Positions 8,220-15,737 of a stretch of 22,379 bases of DNA are shown one piece after another. How positions within the stretch are numbered: position 1 is the first letter of the stretch; each line of letters opens with the position of its first letter. The translations under genes were made by a program, and so were the position numbers. The stretch covers positions 1 through 22,379 of the forward strand of contig DKIP01000090.1 of assembly GCA_002454335.1 (NCBI GenBank), in the 5' to 3' direction. Source of the DNA: Cytophagaceae bacterium UBA6715. Its GTDB lineage: Bacteria > Bacteroidota > Bacteroidia > Cytophagales > Spirosomataceae. The notes below the pieces were generated by a model. That model saw only the letters and a list, made by a program, of their open reading frames with translations. It searched no databases and was not told the origin of the DNA.

Positions 8220-9380
8220 TTATTTATTTTGCTTTTTAACCCACATTTGGGCCATTTCTCTCGTTAATTTATCTGTTGTAATATAGTCCTCTAAGCTTGG
8301 ATTAAGCAAAAAAGTTCCCTTTGCCATACAATCCGCCAATAAATCGGACATAGCTAAAAAGCCAATTTCATCTTTCAAAAATGCATCCACCGCTACTTCA
8401 TTAGCAGCATTCAAGATACAAGGCATATTTCCACCTTGATCCAAGGCTTGGAATGCCAAGCCCAAATTCCGGAATGTCTCCATATCCGGTTGTTCAAATG
8501 TCAACGAAGCAAAATCCCGAAAATCAAAGCGAGGAAAATTGGCTTGCATGCGATTCGGATAACCTAGCGCAAACTGTATAGGCAATTTCATGTCGGGTAA
8601 TCCCAACTGAGCCTTGATCGACCCATCTTCAAATTGCACCAAGGAATGAACAATCGATTGCGGATGTACCACGACATCGATTTGAGAAGCTTTCACATCG
8701 AACAACCAAGCTGCCTCAATAACTTCTAAACCCTTATTCATCAAACTAGCCGAGTCGATCGTAATCTTCGCTCCCATCGACCAATTGGGATGTTTTAATG
8801 CTTGAGCCCGGGTTACTTGCTCCAAATCCGCCCGTTTCTGCCCACGAAAAGGCCCACCCGATGCGGTTAATATAACTTTCTCGATGGGGTTGTGCGTCTC
8901 ACCCATCAGGCACTGAAATATTGCCGAATGTTCTGAATCCACAGGCAAGATAGGAACACCCATTTCGCGCGCTAAAGGCATAATCAATGATCCAGCAACC
9001 ACGAGCGTTTCTTTGTTGGCCAATGCAATCGGCTTTCCTGCTTTAATTGCTTTCACGGTAGGTAATAAACCAGCGTAACCCACCAAAGCCGTCAACACGA
9101 CATCAACATGATCCAAGCAGACAACCTCTTGTAAAGCTTCTGCTCCAGCTAAAACAGTAATATTTGAGCCAGAAAGCGCATTTTTAACGAATTCATATTT
9201 TTGCTCATCTCCAATCACCACATGGCTAGGTTGGAATTGCAATGCTTGTTCAATTAATAAATCAGCATTCGATTGCGCAGTTAATACGGACACTGAAAAT
9301 GCTTCAGGATGCTGCAAAACCACATCCAATGCTTGCGTCCCGATGGAACCCGTCGAACCTAAAATCGCTATTCTTTTCAT
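8220..9380 (-). CDS. dxr: 1-deoxy-D-xylulose 5-phosphate reductoisomerase
   Basis: Catalyses the NADPH-dependent conversion of 1-deoxy-D-xylulose 5-phosphate to 2-C-methyl-D-erythritol 4-phosphate, the committed step of the MEP isoprenoid pathway in the cytoplasm. The 386-residue length is normal. The Rossmann nucleotide loop GSTGSIG is at residues 8-14, the metal and substrate residues in VDSEHSA at 147-153, the flexible active-site loop near HPNWSMG at 197-203, and MNKGLE at 214-219, all intact. Its ATG overlaps the stop of the upstream rhomboid gene by 4 nt (ATGA), a typical translational coupling. A polyprenyl synthase, which consumes the products of this pathway, lies two genes upstream in the same directon. 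Confidence 0.96.
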   Translation of the reverse strand: MKRIAILGSTGSIGTQALDVVLQHPEAFSVSVLTAQSNADLLIEQALQFQPSHVVIGDEQKYEFVKNALSGSNITVLAGAEALQEVVCLDHVDVVLTALVGYAGLLPTVKAIKAGKPIALANKETLVVAGSLIMPLAREMGVPILPVDSEHSAIFQCLMGETHNPIEKVILTASGGPFRGQKRADLEQVTRAQALKHPNWSMGAKITIDSASLMNKGLEVIEAAWLFDVKASQIDVVVHPQSIVHSLVQFEDGSIKAQLGLPDMKLPIQFALGYPNRMQANFPRFDFRDFASLTFEQPDMETFRNLGLAFQALDQGGNMPCILNAANEVAVDAFLKDEIGFLAMSDLLADCMAKGTFLLNPSLEDYITTDKLTREMAQMWVKKQNK

Positions 9381-10006
9381 CCGAGCATACCCATTATTTG
9401 TTGAACAAATTCAATCCACGTAAAAGGTCTGGTCAGCGTAATAAATAGCACACCAAAAAGTCCACCATATAAATGCGCAGAATGATTCACATAATCGCGT
9501 CCTCTTCGATCCATCGCAATAGAATACCAGGTAAATAAACCTGCGTAGATGAAACCAGGAATTCCCACAACCCCAAACAGGTAAATCTTCTCCGTCGGGA
9601 AGAACATAATCCCCGCGAAAATTACCGCCGAAACAGCTCCCGAAGCTCCCAACGAATTAAAATAATGGTTATTGCGCTGCTTGAAATAGGTTGGCAAATC
9701 GGCAACAAGTATCGCTAGTAAATAGAATAGCACATAAACATATCCCCCAATTCCCGGAAAAATAATGGAGAAAATATACTCTAATTGCGTTCCGAAAAAG
9801 TAAAAGGAAAACAAATTAAAGAACAAATGGGTGAAGTCGGCATGGATAAACCCCGACGTCAAAAACCGCCAATATTCTTGTTTTTTGTTGATTCGATACG
9901 GAGACATCGTCATCGCATCCAACCATGCAGGCTTTTGCCAAGCAAGGAGCGATATGCCGACCGTAACAGCCATAATCAAAAAACTGAGTGAATTTGAATT
10001 CCCCAT
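9377..10006 (-). CDS. Rhomboid family intramembrane serine protease
   Basis: A 209-residue polytopic membrane protein predicted to cleave transmembrane substrates. The catalytic serine is S122 in the GASG box and the histidine partner is H178 in NHSAHLYGG, with the upstream loop FIHADFTHLFFNLFSFYFFG (53-72) typical of rhomboids. About six hydrophobic segments are visible, consistent with the six-helix rhomboid core, and there is no extra cytoplasmic domain. The ATG at 10006 lies 44 nt after the polyprenyl synthase stop, and the gene overlaps dxr by 4 nt. The natural substrate cannot be read from the sequence. Confidence 0.9.
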   Translation of the reverse strand: MGNSNSLSFLIMAVTVGISLLAWQKPAWLDAMTMSPYRINKKQEYWRFLTSGFIHADFTHLFFNLFSFYFFGTQLEYIFSIIFPGIGGYVYVLFYLLAILVADLPTYFKQRNNHYFNSLGASGAVSAVIFAGIMFFPTEKIYLFGVVGIPGFIYAGLFTWYSIAMDRRGRDYVNHSAHLYGGLFGVLFITLTRPFTWIEFVQQIMGMLG

Positions 10007-10050
10007 GAAAATCGGGCTAAGCCCTTTAAAATTTAGCCTACAAAACTACA

Positions 10051-11028
10051 TTAAACTTCCCGATCAACCAACCCTGCCAGAAATTTACCAAGGGTCTCTT
10101 TTTGCGCTGCTTGCAGATTTAATTGATCGATCAACATAAATGCTTGATCAAAATACTGATTAATTTTCGCCTCCGTCTCCTTGCGAATTCCAAGGTCGGT
10201 GTAGAGCTGCGTGACCGCGACCACTTTCTCAACGGGATTTGGATTCTCCATGGCTAACCAAGCTTGCAAATTCGTAAGGTCATACCCCTCCGCTGTTTCC
10301 AAGGCTCGAATTAGTAAATAGGTTTTCTTGTTGGCCAAAATATCACCCCCCACTTGTTTCCCGAATTTCTCAGGATCCCCATAAACATCGAGCAAATCAT
10401 CTTTCAATTGAAATCCTAAACCGATGCATTCTCCAATCTCGTAAAGTAATCGTGCTTTTTCTGCTACAACACCAGCCAAAATACCCCCCATTTCCATGGA
10501 TAAACCAATTAACACAGAGGTCTTTAATCGAATCATTTCGATATATTCCTCGACGCTAACCGATGAACGGCTTTCAAAATTCATATCCATTTGTTGGCCT
10601 TCACACACCTCCGCTGCCGTCCGATTAAACCGCAACAATAGGTGCTGAAATTCAGCCAAAGAAAGATGTTGGCATTGATTCAAATATTGATAGGCATTCA
10701 CAAGCATCACATCGCCTGACAGAATCGCGATGTTATCGTTCCATTTTTCGTGCACGGTTTGCTTACCCCGACGAAGAGGAGCCTTGTCCATGATATCATC
10801 ATGCATCAAGGTGAAATTGTGAAAAATTTCGATTGAAAGGGCCTCAGGAACAACCTTTTCCCAATCAGCTTTAAACAACGAATATGACAATAAACAAAGC
10901 ACCGGTCGAATCCGTTTACCTCCTAACTGCATTAGATATCGAATAGGCTCATAGAGTTCTATAGGCGCTTCTCCTAAACGTTGTTGTTTAATTTCAGCTT
11001 CGAGCGCGGGCAAAAATTGTTGTATCAT
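10051..11028 (-). CDS. Polyprenyl diphosphate synthase (short-chain type likely)
   Basis: Condenses isopentenyl diphosphate with an allylic diphosphate to make linear prenyl diphosphates. The 325-residue protein has GGKRIRP (36-42), the first aspartate-rich motif DDIMD (77-81) and the second DDLLD (210-214), all intact. Chain length is usually set by residues just before the first motif: Phe72 at -5 with Thr73 at -4 and no insertion in the motif resembles short-chain C15-C20 synthases rather than octaprenyl types, so a geranylgeranyl or farnesyl product (carotenoid, menaquinone or undecaprenyl precursor) is my inference. The ATG is 3 nt after the nuoD stop. ispA, ispB or crtE-like names are all possible, so no symbol is given. 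Confidence 0.88.
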   Translation of the reverse strand: MIQQFLPALEAEIKQQRLGEAPIELYEPIRYLMQLGGKRIRPVLCLLSYSLFKADWEKVVPEALSIEIFHNFTLMHDDIMDKAPLRRGKQTVHEKWNDNIAILSGDVMLVNAYQYLNQCQHLSLAEFQHLLLRFNRTAAEVCEGQQMDMNFESRSSVSVEEYIEMIRLKTSVLIGLSMEMGGILAGVVAEKARLLYEIGECIGLGFQLKDDLLDVYGDPEKFGKQVGGDILANKKTYLLIRALETAEGYDLTNLQAWLAMENPNPVEKVVAVTQLYTDLGIRKETEAKINQYFDQAFMLIDQLNLQAAQKETLGKFLAGLVDREV

Positions 11029-11031
11029 ATA

Positions 11032-12246
11032 TTATCGATCTACTTCACCCATGACTAAATCCATGGATCCAATGATAGCCACTAGGTCGGCCAAATAAGC
11101 ACCTTTTGCCAAATCAGGAATCACCGACAAATGATGGAACGAACATGCGCGCACCTTCACGCGTGACGGGATATCCGATTTTCCATCGGTACGTATGTAA
11201 AACCCTAATTCCCCTTTCGGGTTTTCAGCGCGGGCATAAATATCTTGTGCGGCAGGTCTAATTTTCTTCGGAACAAATTCTTGTGGGTCGAAAGTTTTCG
11301 TTCGTGCGTGTTCGCCAGTTAATGATGACAAACATTGTTCGATGATCCGTATGGACTCTATGCATTCAAGAACACGCACGTGGTTACGATCCCAGCAGTC
11401 ACCCGTTTGGCCTTTTAAACCTTCACCAACGGGAATATCAAATTCTAATTCCGGATAAACGGAATAGGCATCTACTTTTCGTAAATCAAAGGCCAACCCC
11501 GATCCGCGCAATACAGGTCCCGTGCAGCCAAAATTGATCGCCATATTCAAGGGCAATACCCCAATATTCGCAGTCCGTTTGATGAAAATAGAATTTTCTT
11601 CAACGATCTTCTGAACCTCAGCAATCGTATTTTTCAACACCGGAACTAATTCAGCTGTACGCTCCTCAAAGCCAATTGGTAGGTCATAAAATAATCCACC
11701 AACCCAAACATAATTGTAGAGCATCCGCGCACCCGATAACCATTCCAACAAGCGTTGTATGTGTTCACGATCACGCATCAACCACAAAAAAGGTGTGTAA
11801 GCGCCAATATCCAACCCATAGGTTCCAATCGCCACGCAATGGGACGCGATGCGATTTAATTCTGCGACTAAAACTCGAATGTATTCGATGCGTTTGGGTA
11901 AGGTACCCGTGATTCCAAGCATTTTCTCAATTCCCATCACATAGGCATGCTCTGAATTCATGGAGGCCATGTAATCAAGACGGTCTACGTAGGGAATGAT
12001 TTGATTAAAGGGAAGTGCTTCGGCGTGTTTTTCAAAACAACGATGCAAATAACCCAAATGCGGGACTACATCGACCACTACCTCTCCATCTGAAATAACT
12101 TCCAGACGCAAGACACCGTGCGTAGAGGGGTGCTGCGGGCCAAGCGAAATCAACATTTCCTCTGCCTTCAGGTCAGCAAGCTGATACTGATTCGGGTCGG
12201 AATCTTGAAAATTCTGGGGAAGAAACTCGTATTGAATAGAATTCAT
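11032..12246 (-). CDS. nuoD: NADH-quinone oxidoreductase subunit D
   Basis: The 49-kDa-type subunit of respiratory complex I, on the cytoplasmic arm where electrons reach the quinone. GPQHPSTHG (36-44) and YVDRLDYM (86-93) carry the histidine and tyrosine that line the quinone site in homologues. The 404-residue length from ATG 12246 fits the family, and an in-frame GTG nine codons upstream gives an unlikely extension. It is not fused to subunit C. No other nuo gene lies in the window: upstream is the divergent rpmG, and downstream, 3 nt away, the polyprenyl synthase. nuoD is therefore the first gene of the directon and separated from the rest of complex I. I saw no clear promoter in the 5' region. 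Confidence 0.95.
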   Translation of the reverse strand: MNSIQYEFLPQNFQDSDPNQYQLADLKAEEMLISLGPQHPSTHGVLRLEVISDGEVVVDVVPHLGYLHRCFEKHAEALPFNQIIPYVDRLDYMASMNSEHAYVMGIEKMLGITGTLPKRIEYIRVLVAELNRIASHCVAIGTYGLDIGAYTPFLWLMRDREHIQRLLEWLSGARMLYNYVWVGGLFYDLPIGFEERTAELVPVLKNTIAEVQKIVEENSIFIKRTANIGVLPLNMAINFGCTGPVLRGSGLAFDLRKVDAYSVYPELEFDIPVGEGLKGQTGDCWDRNHVRVLECIESIRIIEQCLSSLTGEHARTKTFDPQEFVPKKIRPAAQDIYARAENPKGELGFYIRTDGKSDIPSRVKVRACSFHHLSVIPDLAKGAYLADLVAIIGSMDLVMGEVDR

Positions 12247-12341
12247 TGAACAAAAATGAAGAAAGTATCTCACATTTAAAAGCCTAGAAAGTTGAGCGAG
12301 TTAAGATTATCAATTATTTATCAGATATTTTTAGCAAACTA

Positions 12342-12372
12342 TTTGGCAAAAAAAATATTTCTTATACCTTTG
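12342..12372 (+). promoter_or_regulatory. Bacteroidota-type promoter for rpmG operon
   Basis: TTTG (12342-12345) is followed after exactly 19 nt by TACCTTTG (12365-12372), a full match to the Bacteroidota TTTG-N19-TAnnTTTG promoter. Transcription would start near 12378, leaving a leader of about 35 nt before the rpmG ATG. A short inverted repeat (GTAAA 12394-12398 with TTTAC 12404-12408) lies in that leader. Confidence 0.75.
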
Positions 12373-12412
12373 CATTCCGTTTCGAATCGAGGCGTAAACA
12401 GATTTTACAATT

Positions 12413-12595
12413 ATGGCAAAGAAAGGAAATCGCATCCAAGTAATTTTGGAATGTACAGAGCACAAAGAGTCGGGTCTACCAGGGATGTCTCGTTACATCA
12501 CGACGAAGAACCGTAAAAACACAACGGCTCGTATTGAGTTGAAGAAATACAACCCAGTACTGAAGAAAGTTACTCTACACAAAGAAATTAAATAA
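12413..12595 (+). CDS. rpmG: 50S ribosomal protein L33
   Basis: A small basic 60-residue protein of the large ribosomal subunit. The start MAKKGNRIQVILEC and the segment RYITTKNRKNTTARIELKKYNP are typical of bL33. It has a single cysteine (C14) and lacks the two CxxC zinc knuckles, so it is the zinc-independent form. It is the first gene after a strong promoter and is followed 20 nt later by the DUF4295 gene. rpmB (L28), which usually precedes rpmG in Bacteroidota, is not next to it here. Confidence 0.96.
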   Translation: MAKKGNRIQVILECTEHKESGLPGMSRYITTKNRKNTTARIELKKYNPVLKKVTLHKEIK

Positions 12596-12615
12596 GGTTT
12601 TAATACCCACGAATC

Positions 12616-12768
12616 ATGGCTAAGAAAGTAGTTGCAACACTAAAGAAAGAAGGCGGCGTAAAATACGCTAAAATCATTAAGGCGGTTAAAAACCCAACGA
12701 CCGGAGCATATACCTTCAAAGAAGAAATTATTCTTCAAGATGAGGTTAACGCTGCATTGAAAAACTAG
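12616..12768 (+). CDS. DUF4295 small basic protein, probable ribosomal protein
   Basis: A 50-codon gene starting MAKKVVATLKKEGG and ending QDEVNAALKN, lysine-rich and short, with KAVKNPTTGAYTFKEEI in the middle. It matches the Bacteroidota family DUF4295. From memory this family corresponds to a phylum-specific large-subunit protein called bL38 in a Flavobacterium ribosome structure; I cannot verify that here. Its place 20 nt after rpmG and before a terminator and ftsY supports a ribosomal role. It is easily missed because of its size. The antisense open frame over it (12640-13128) is a shadow. Confidence 0.88.
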   Translation: MAKKVVATLKKEGGVKYAKIIKAVKNPTTGAYTFKEEIILQDEVNAALKN

Positions 12769-12801
12769 TTTTTTCGTCGGCAATTTATCGCTAGCATATT
12801 G

Positions 12802-12829
12802 AAGTCCCTTTTTCGGGGACTTTTTTTTG
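12802..12829 (+). terminator. Intrinsic terminator after rpmG-DUF4295
   Basis: The stem AAGTCCC (12802-12808) pairs with GGGACTT (12816-12822) around a 7-nt loop and runs into a T-tract to 12828. It lies 33 nt after the DUF4295 stop and 33 nt before the ftsY ATG, so ftsY depends on readthrough or its own start site. Confidence 0.88.
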
Positions 12830-12862
12830 TTTACCTTCAACACGCAAAAGAAACGCAAACGA

Positions 12863-13843
12863 ATGGGATTATTTGATTTTCTTAAAAAGAAACCTGCTCC
12901 GGAGGAGCAAGCTGACCTGGAAGAGGCCTTGGAAAAAGGCTTGGAAAAAACCAAAGAAGGTTTTATTTCCAAGATGGGTCGTGCGGTTTTGGGAAAATCC
13001 AAAGTGGATGACGATGTCTTAGATGAGTTAGAAGAAATCCTGTTAACCTCGGATGTTGGGGTAGCAACAACACTCAAGATCATTGAGCGCATCGAGCGCC
13101 GTGTGGAACGCGACAAGTTTGTATCCACAGAAGAATTGGATCAGGTTTTACGTGAGGAAGTCGCGGCATTGCTTGACGAAAACAAATCCTACGACATTGA
13201 AAATGCGTTTGCCGAGCCAAAACAAAAACCCTATGTCATCATGGTGGTGGGTGTTAATGGTGTCGGTAAAACAACTACAATTGGTAAATTAGCCTCTCAA
13301 TTTCATCAAAATGGACTGAAGGTTGTTCTAGGTGCAGCAGACACATTTCGTGCGGCGGCAGTGGACCAATTGAAACTTTGGGGTGAGCGTGTAGGAATCC
13401 CTGTGATTGATCATGGTATGAATACGGATCCAGCCTCAGTTGCTTTCGATACCGTAAAAAAAGCGGTTGATATGGAGGCAGATATCGTCATCATCGATAC
13501 GGCAGGTCGCTTACATACGAAGGTAAATTTGATGACCGAGTTATCAAAAATGAAGCGTGTGGTTCAAAAATTTATTCCAGAAGCACCGCACGAAGTATTG
13601 TTAGTACTAGATGGGTCCACAGGCCAAAACGCTTTCATTCAAGCGCAAGAATTCACTAAAGCCACCGAAGTGACGGCATTAGCCATTACCAAATTGGATG
13701 GTACTGCGAAAGGCGGAGTTGTGATCGGAATTTCGGATCAATTCAAAATCCCAGTGAAGTATATTGGAGTTGGCGAAAAAGTCTCCGACTTGCAAGTATT
13801 TAACAAAACGACTTTTGTCGATTCCCTTTTCGCCAAAAAATAA
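12863..13843 (+). CDS. ftsY: Signal recognition particle receptor FtsY
   Basis: The SRP receptor GTPase docks ribosome-SRP complexes at the inner membrane. From ATG 12863 the protein is 326 residues: a short acidic/lysine-rich N-terminal segment beginning MGLFDFLKKK, an N-domain helical bundle (about 30-110) and the G domain with GVNGVGKTT (130-138), DTFRAAA (160-166), DTAGR (212-216) and TKLDGTAKGG (276-285). The long acidic A domain of E. coli FtsY is absent, as in many phyla. An upstream in-frame start at 12827 lies in the terminator T-tract and is rejected. A weak -7-like TACCTTCA (12832-12839) lacks a -33 partner. The stop codon directly abuts the stop of the convergent glnS. Confidence 0.95.
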   Translation: MGLFDFLKKKPAPEEQADLEEALEKGLEKTKEGFISKMGRAVLGKSKVDDDVLDELEEILLTSDVGVATTLKIIERIERRVERDKFVSTEELDQVLREEVAALLDENKSYDIENAFAEPKQKPYVIMVVGVNGVGKTTTIGKLASQFHQNGLKVVLGAADTFRAAAVDQLKLWGERVGIPVIDHGMNTDPASVAFDTVKKAVDMEADIVIIDTAGRLHTKVNLMTELSKMKRVVQKFIPEAPHEVLLVLDGSTGQNAFIQAQEFTKATEVTALAITKLDGTAKGGVVIGISDQFKIPVKYIGVGEKVSDLQVFNKTTFVDSLFAKK

Positions 13844-15514
13844 TTATTTCTTCAGTTCTTTTGCCCAAGTATCCTTCAAAGTTACCGTGCGGTTAAACAC
13901 CAAATGATCTGGCTTGGAATCACGGTCTAGGCAATAATATCCTTTACGAATAAACTGAACCGCTTCGCCGATCTTAGCTTGAACTAAACTAGGCTCAACA
14001 AATGCATTTTCAATAATTTGCAAAGACTCAGGATTCACAAATTTCACAAAATCGTCACCTAACTCTGAGGCATCTTCTACAATTAGTAAACGATCAAAAA
14101 GACGAACCTCAGCTTGTACTGCGTGAGGAATAGACACCCAATGAATTGTTCCTTTTACATGTATGCCAGAGGTATCTTGTCCTGATTTACTTTCAGGAAC
14201 ATATGAGGCATAAATTTCTTTCACAGATCCATCAGCGTTCAACTCAAAATGGTCACAGGTAATGATGTAAGCGCCTTTTAAACGAACTTGCAAACCAGGT
14301 CCTAAACGGAAAAACTTCTTCGGAGGCTCCACCATGAAATCTTCACGCTCAATGTATAATTCGCGAGAGAAAGGAACAACGCGCTTGCCCGTTTCTGGAT
14401 CTTCAGGATTATTTTCGACCATTAAATCTTCGGTCTGCCCTTCAGGATAATTTGTAATAATTAATTTCACGGGATCCATCACAGCCATGACACGGTCCGC
14501 AATTTTATTTAAATCTTCTCGGATGCAGAACTCCAATAAGCTAATATCAATTAAGTTATCGCGTTTTGCAACACCAATTCGCTCACAAAAATTACGAATG
14601 GAAGCAGCCGTGTACCCTCTTCTACGTAGAGCAGAAATAGTAGGCATTCGCGGATCGTCCCAGCCTGAAACGACTTTCTCATTCACCATTTGCAATAATT
14701 TACGCTTGCTCATCACCGTGTGAGATAAGTTTAGGCGCGCAAATTCATATTGATGAGAAGGAAAGATTTCCAATTTATTGATAAACCAATCATATAGAGG
14801 TCTGTGAACATCAAACTCCAATGTACAAATGGAATGCGTAATACCTTCCATTGAATCACTTTGCCCGTGCGCAAAATCATACATCGGGTAAATACACCAT
14901 TGGCTACCAGTCCGGTGATGCGGCACGTGGCGAATTCGATACATCAATGGATCGCGCATGTGCATATTGGGATGCGCCATGTCAATTTTTGCACGCAATA
15001 CTTTGGCTCCATCAGCAAACTCTCCATTGCGCATAGCAGCAAACAAGGCTAAATTTTCTTGGATGGAACGATCACGAAATGGGCTATTTGTACCCGGAGT
15101 TGTCGGTGTACCTTTTTGAGCTGCGATTTCCTCTGCGGAAGAATCGTCCACATAGGCAAGGCCTTTTGAAATTAACGAAACGGCAAATTGATAGATTTGC
15201 TCGAAATAATTGGAGGCATAAAGCTCATTTTCCCATTCAAAACCTAACCAAGCGACATCCGATTTGATGGAATCCACATATTCTGTTTCTTCCGTCATAG
15301 GATTTGTATCATCAAAACGCAAATTCGTTTTACCTCCGAACTTCTGGGCTAATCCAAAATTCAAACAGATACTTTTCGCGTGTCCAATGTGTAAATAGCC
15401 ATTAGGTTCAGGCGGGAAACGTGTAAAAATCCCTTGTGGATATTTACCCGAGGCAAGGTCTGCTTGCACAATTTCTTCTAAAAAGTTCAACGATTTGGAT
15501 TTGGATTCTTCCAT
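13844..15514 (-). CDS. glnS: Glutaminyl-tRNA synthetase
   Basis: Charges tRNA-Gln with glutamine. This 556-residue class I synthetase has PPEPNGYLHIGHAKS (34-48, with the HIGH motif at 42-45), the KMSKS-equivalent VMSKRKL (267-273), and a C-terminal beta-barrel anticodon-binding region (about 345-556). The length matches bacterial GlnRS, and the full-length C terminus distinguishes it from glutamyl-tRNA synthetases. A direct GlnRS route suggests that the indirect GatCAB route is not needed for tRNA-Gln, though that cannot be checked here. It converges on ftsY with no intergenic bases and no visible terminator, and is divergent from the T9SS protein gene across 223 AT-rich bp. Confidence 0.96.
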   Translation of the reverse strand: MEESKSKSLNFLEEIVQADLASGKYPQGIFTRFPPEPNGYLHIGHAKSICLNFGLAQKFGGKTNLRFDDTNPMTEETEYVDSIKSDVAWLGFEWENELYASNYFEQIYQFAVSLISKGLAYVDDSSAEEIAAQKGTPTTPGTNSPFRDRSIQENLALFAAMRNGEFADGAKVLRAKIDMAHPNMHMRDPLMYRIRHVPHHRTGSQWCIYPMYDFAHGQSDSMEGITHSICTLEFDVHRPLYDWFINKLEIFPSHQYEFARLNLSHTVMSKRKLLQMVNEKVVSGWDDPRMPTISALRRRGYTAASIRNFCERIGVAKRDNLIDISLLEFCIREDLNKIADRVMAVMDPVKLIITNYPEGQTEDLMVENNPEDPETGKRVVPFSRELYIEREDFMVEPPKKFFRLGPGLQVRLKGAYIITCDHFELNADGSVKEIYASYVPESKSGQDTSGIHVKGTIHWVSIPHAVQAEVRLFDRLLIVEDASELGDDFVKFVNPESLQIIENAFVEPSLVQAKIGEAVQFIRKGYYCLDRDSKPDHLVFNRTVTLKDTWAKELKK

Positions 15515-15551
15515 GAATACTTTGAGTTTGCTTGATTGTAAATTGTAAGAA

Positions 15552-15559
15552 CAAAAATA
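15552..15559 (-). promoter_or_regulatory. Putative -7 promoter element of glnS
   Basis: On the minus strand this reads TATTTTTG, an exact TAnnTTTG match, 37 nt upstream of the glnS ATG. The expected -33 TTG about 19 nt further upstream is only approximated (TGTG), so this is a partial promoter match. Confidence 0.4.
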
Positions 15560-15672
15560 AACATATTTTAGCTACGATGCACACTAAAATTTGAGATATC
15601 GCGTTAGTTAAAAAATGCCTAATAGCTACCAAATAATAATTTTTCTATTTAAATTAAAAAATAATTTTTAAC

Positions 15673-15703
15673 TTGGGGTTTGAAAAAAATACCAACAGAT
15701 TTT
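15673..15703 (+). promoter_or_regulatory. Weak promoter candidate for the T9SS gene
   Basis: TTG (15673-15675) is followed after 20 nt by CAGATTTT (15696-15703), a two-mismatch version of TAnnTTTG, within a very AT-rich divergent region. It would start transcription about 30 nt before the ATG. The rest of the 223-bp glnS/T9SS-gene spacer shows only AT-rich sequence with a 10-nt direct repeat AATAATTTTT (15635-15644 and 15660-15669). Confidence 0.25.
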
Positions 15704-15737
15704 AACCAGAACATCTACTCAATTATTCCTTATCATA

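Noticed and set aside
12247..12273. GTG-initiated N-terminal extension of NuoD
   Set aside because: NuoD homologues start close to the ATG at 12246 and the extra nine residues resemble no part of the family.
12394..12408. Riboswitch or ribosomal-protein leader motif upstream of rpmG
   Set aside because: The leader is only about 35 nt with one 5-bp hairpin, too little to support a named regulatory RNA.
12640..13128. 162-residue minus-strand open frame across the DUF4295 gene, terminator and ftsY start
   Set aside because: It is serine-rich low-complexity sequence antisense to two supported genes and a terminator; a shadow frame.
15635..15669. 10-nt direct repeat AATAATTTTT, considered as an operator or att site
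   Set aside because: The region is almost pure A/T, where such repeats arise by chance, and no integrase or regulator is nearby.
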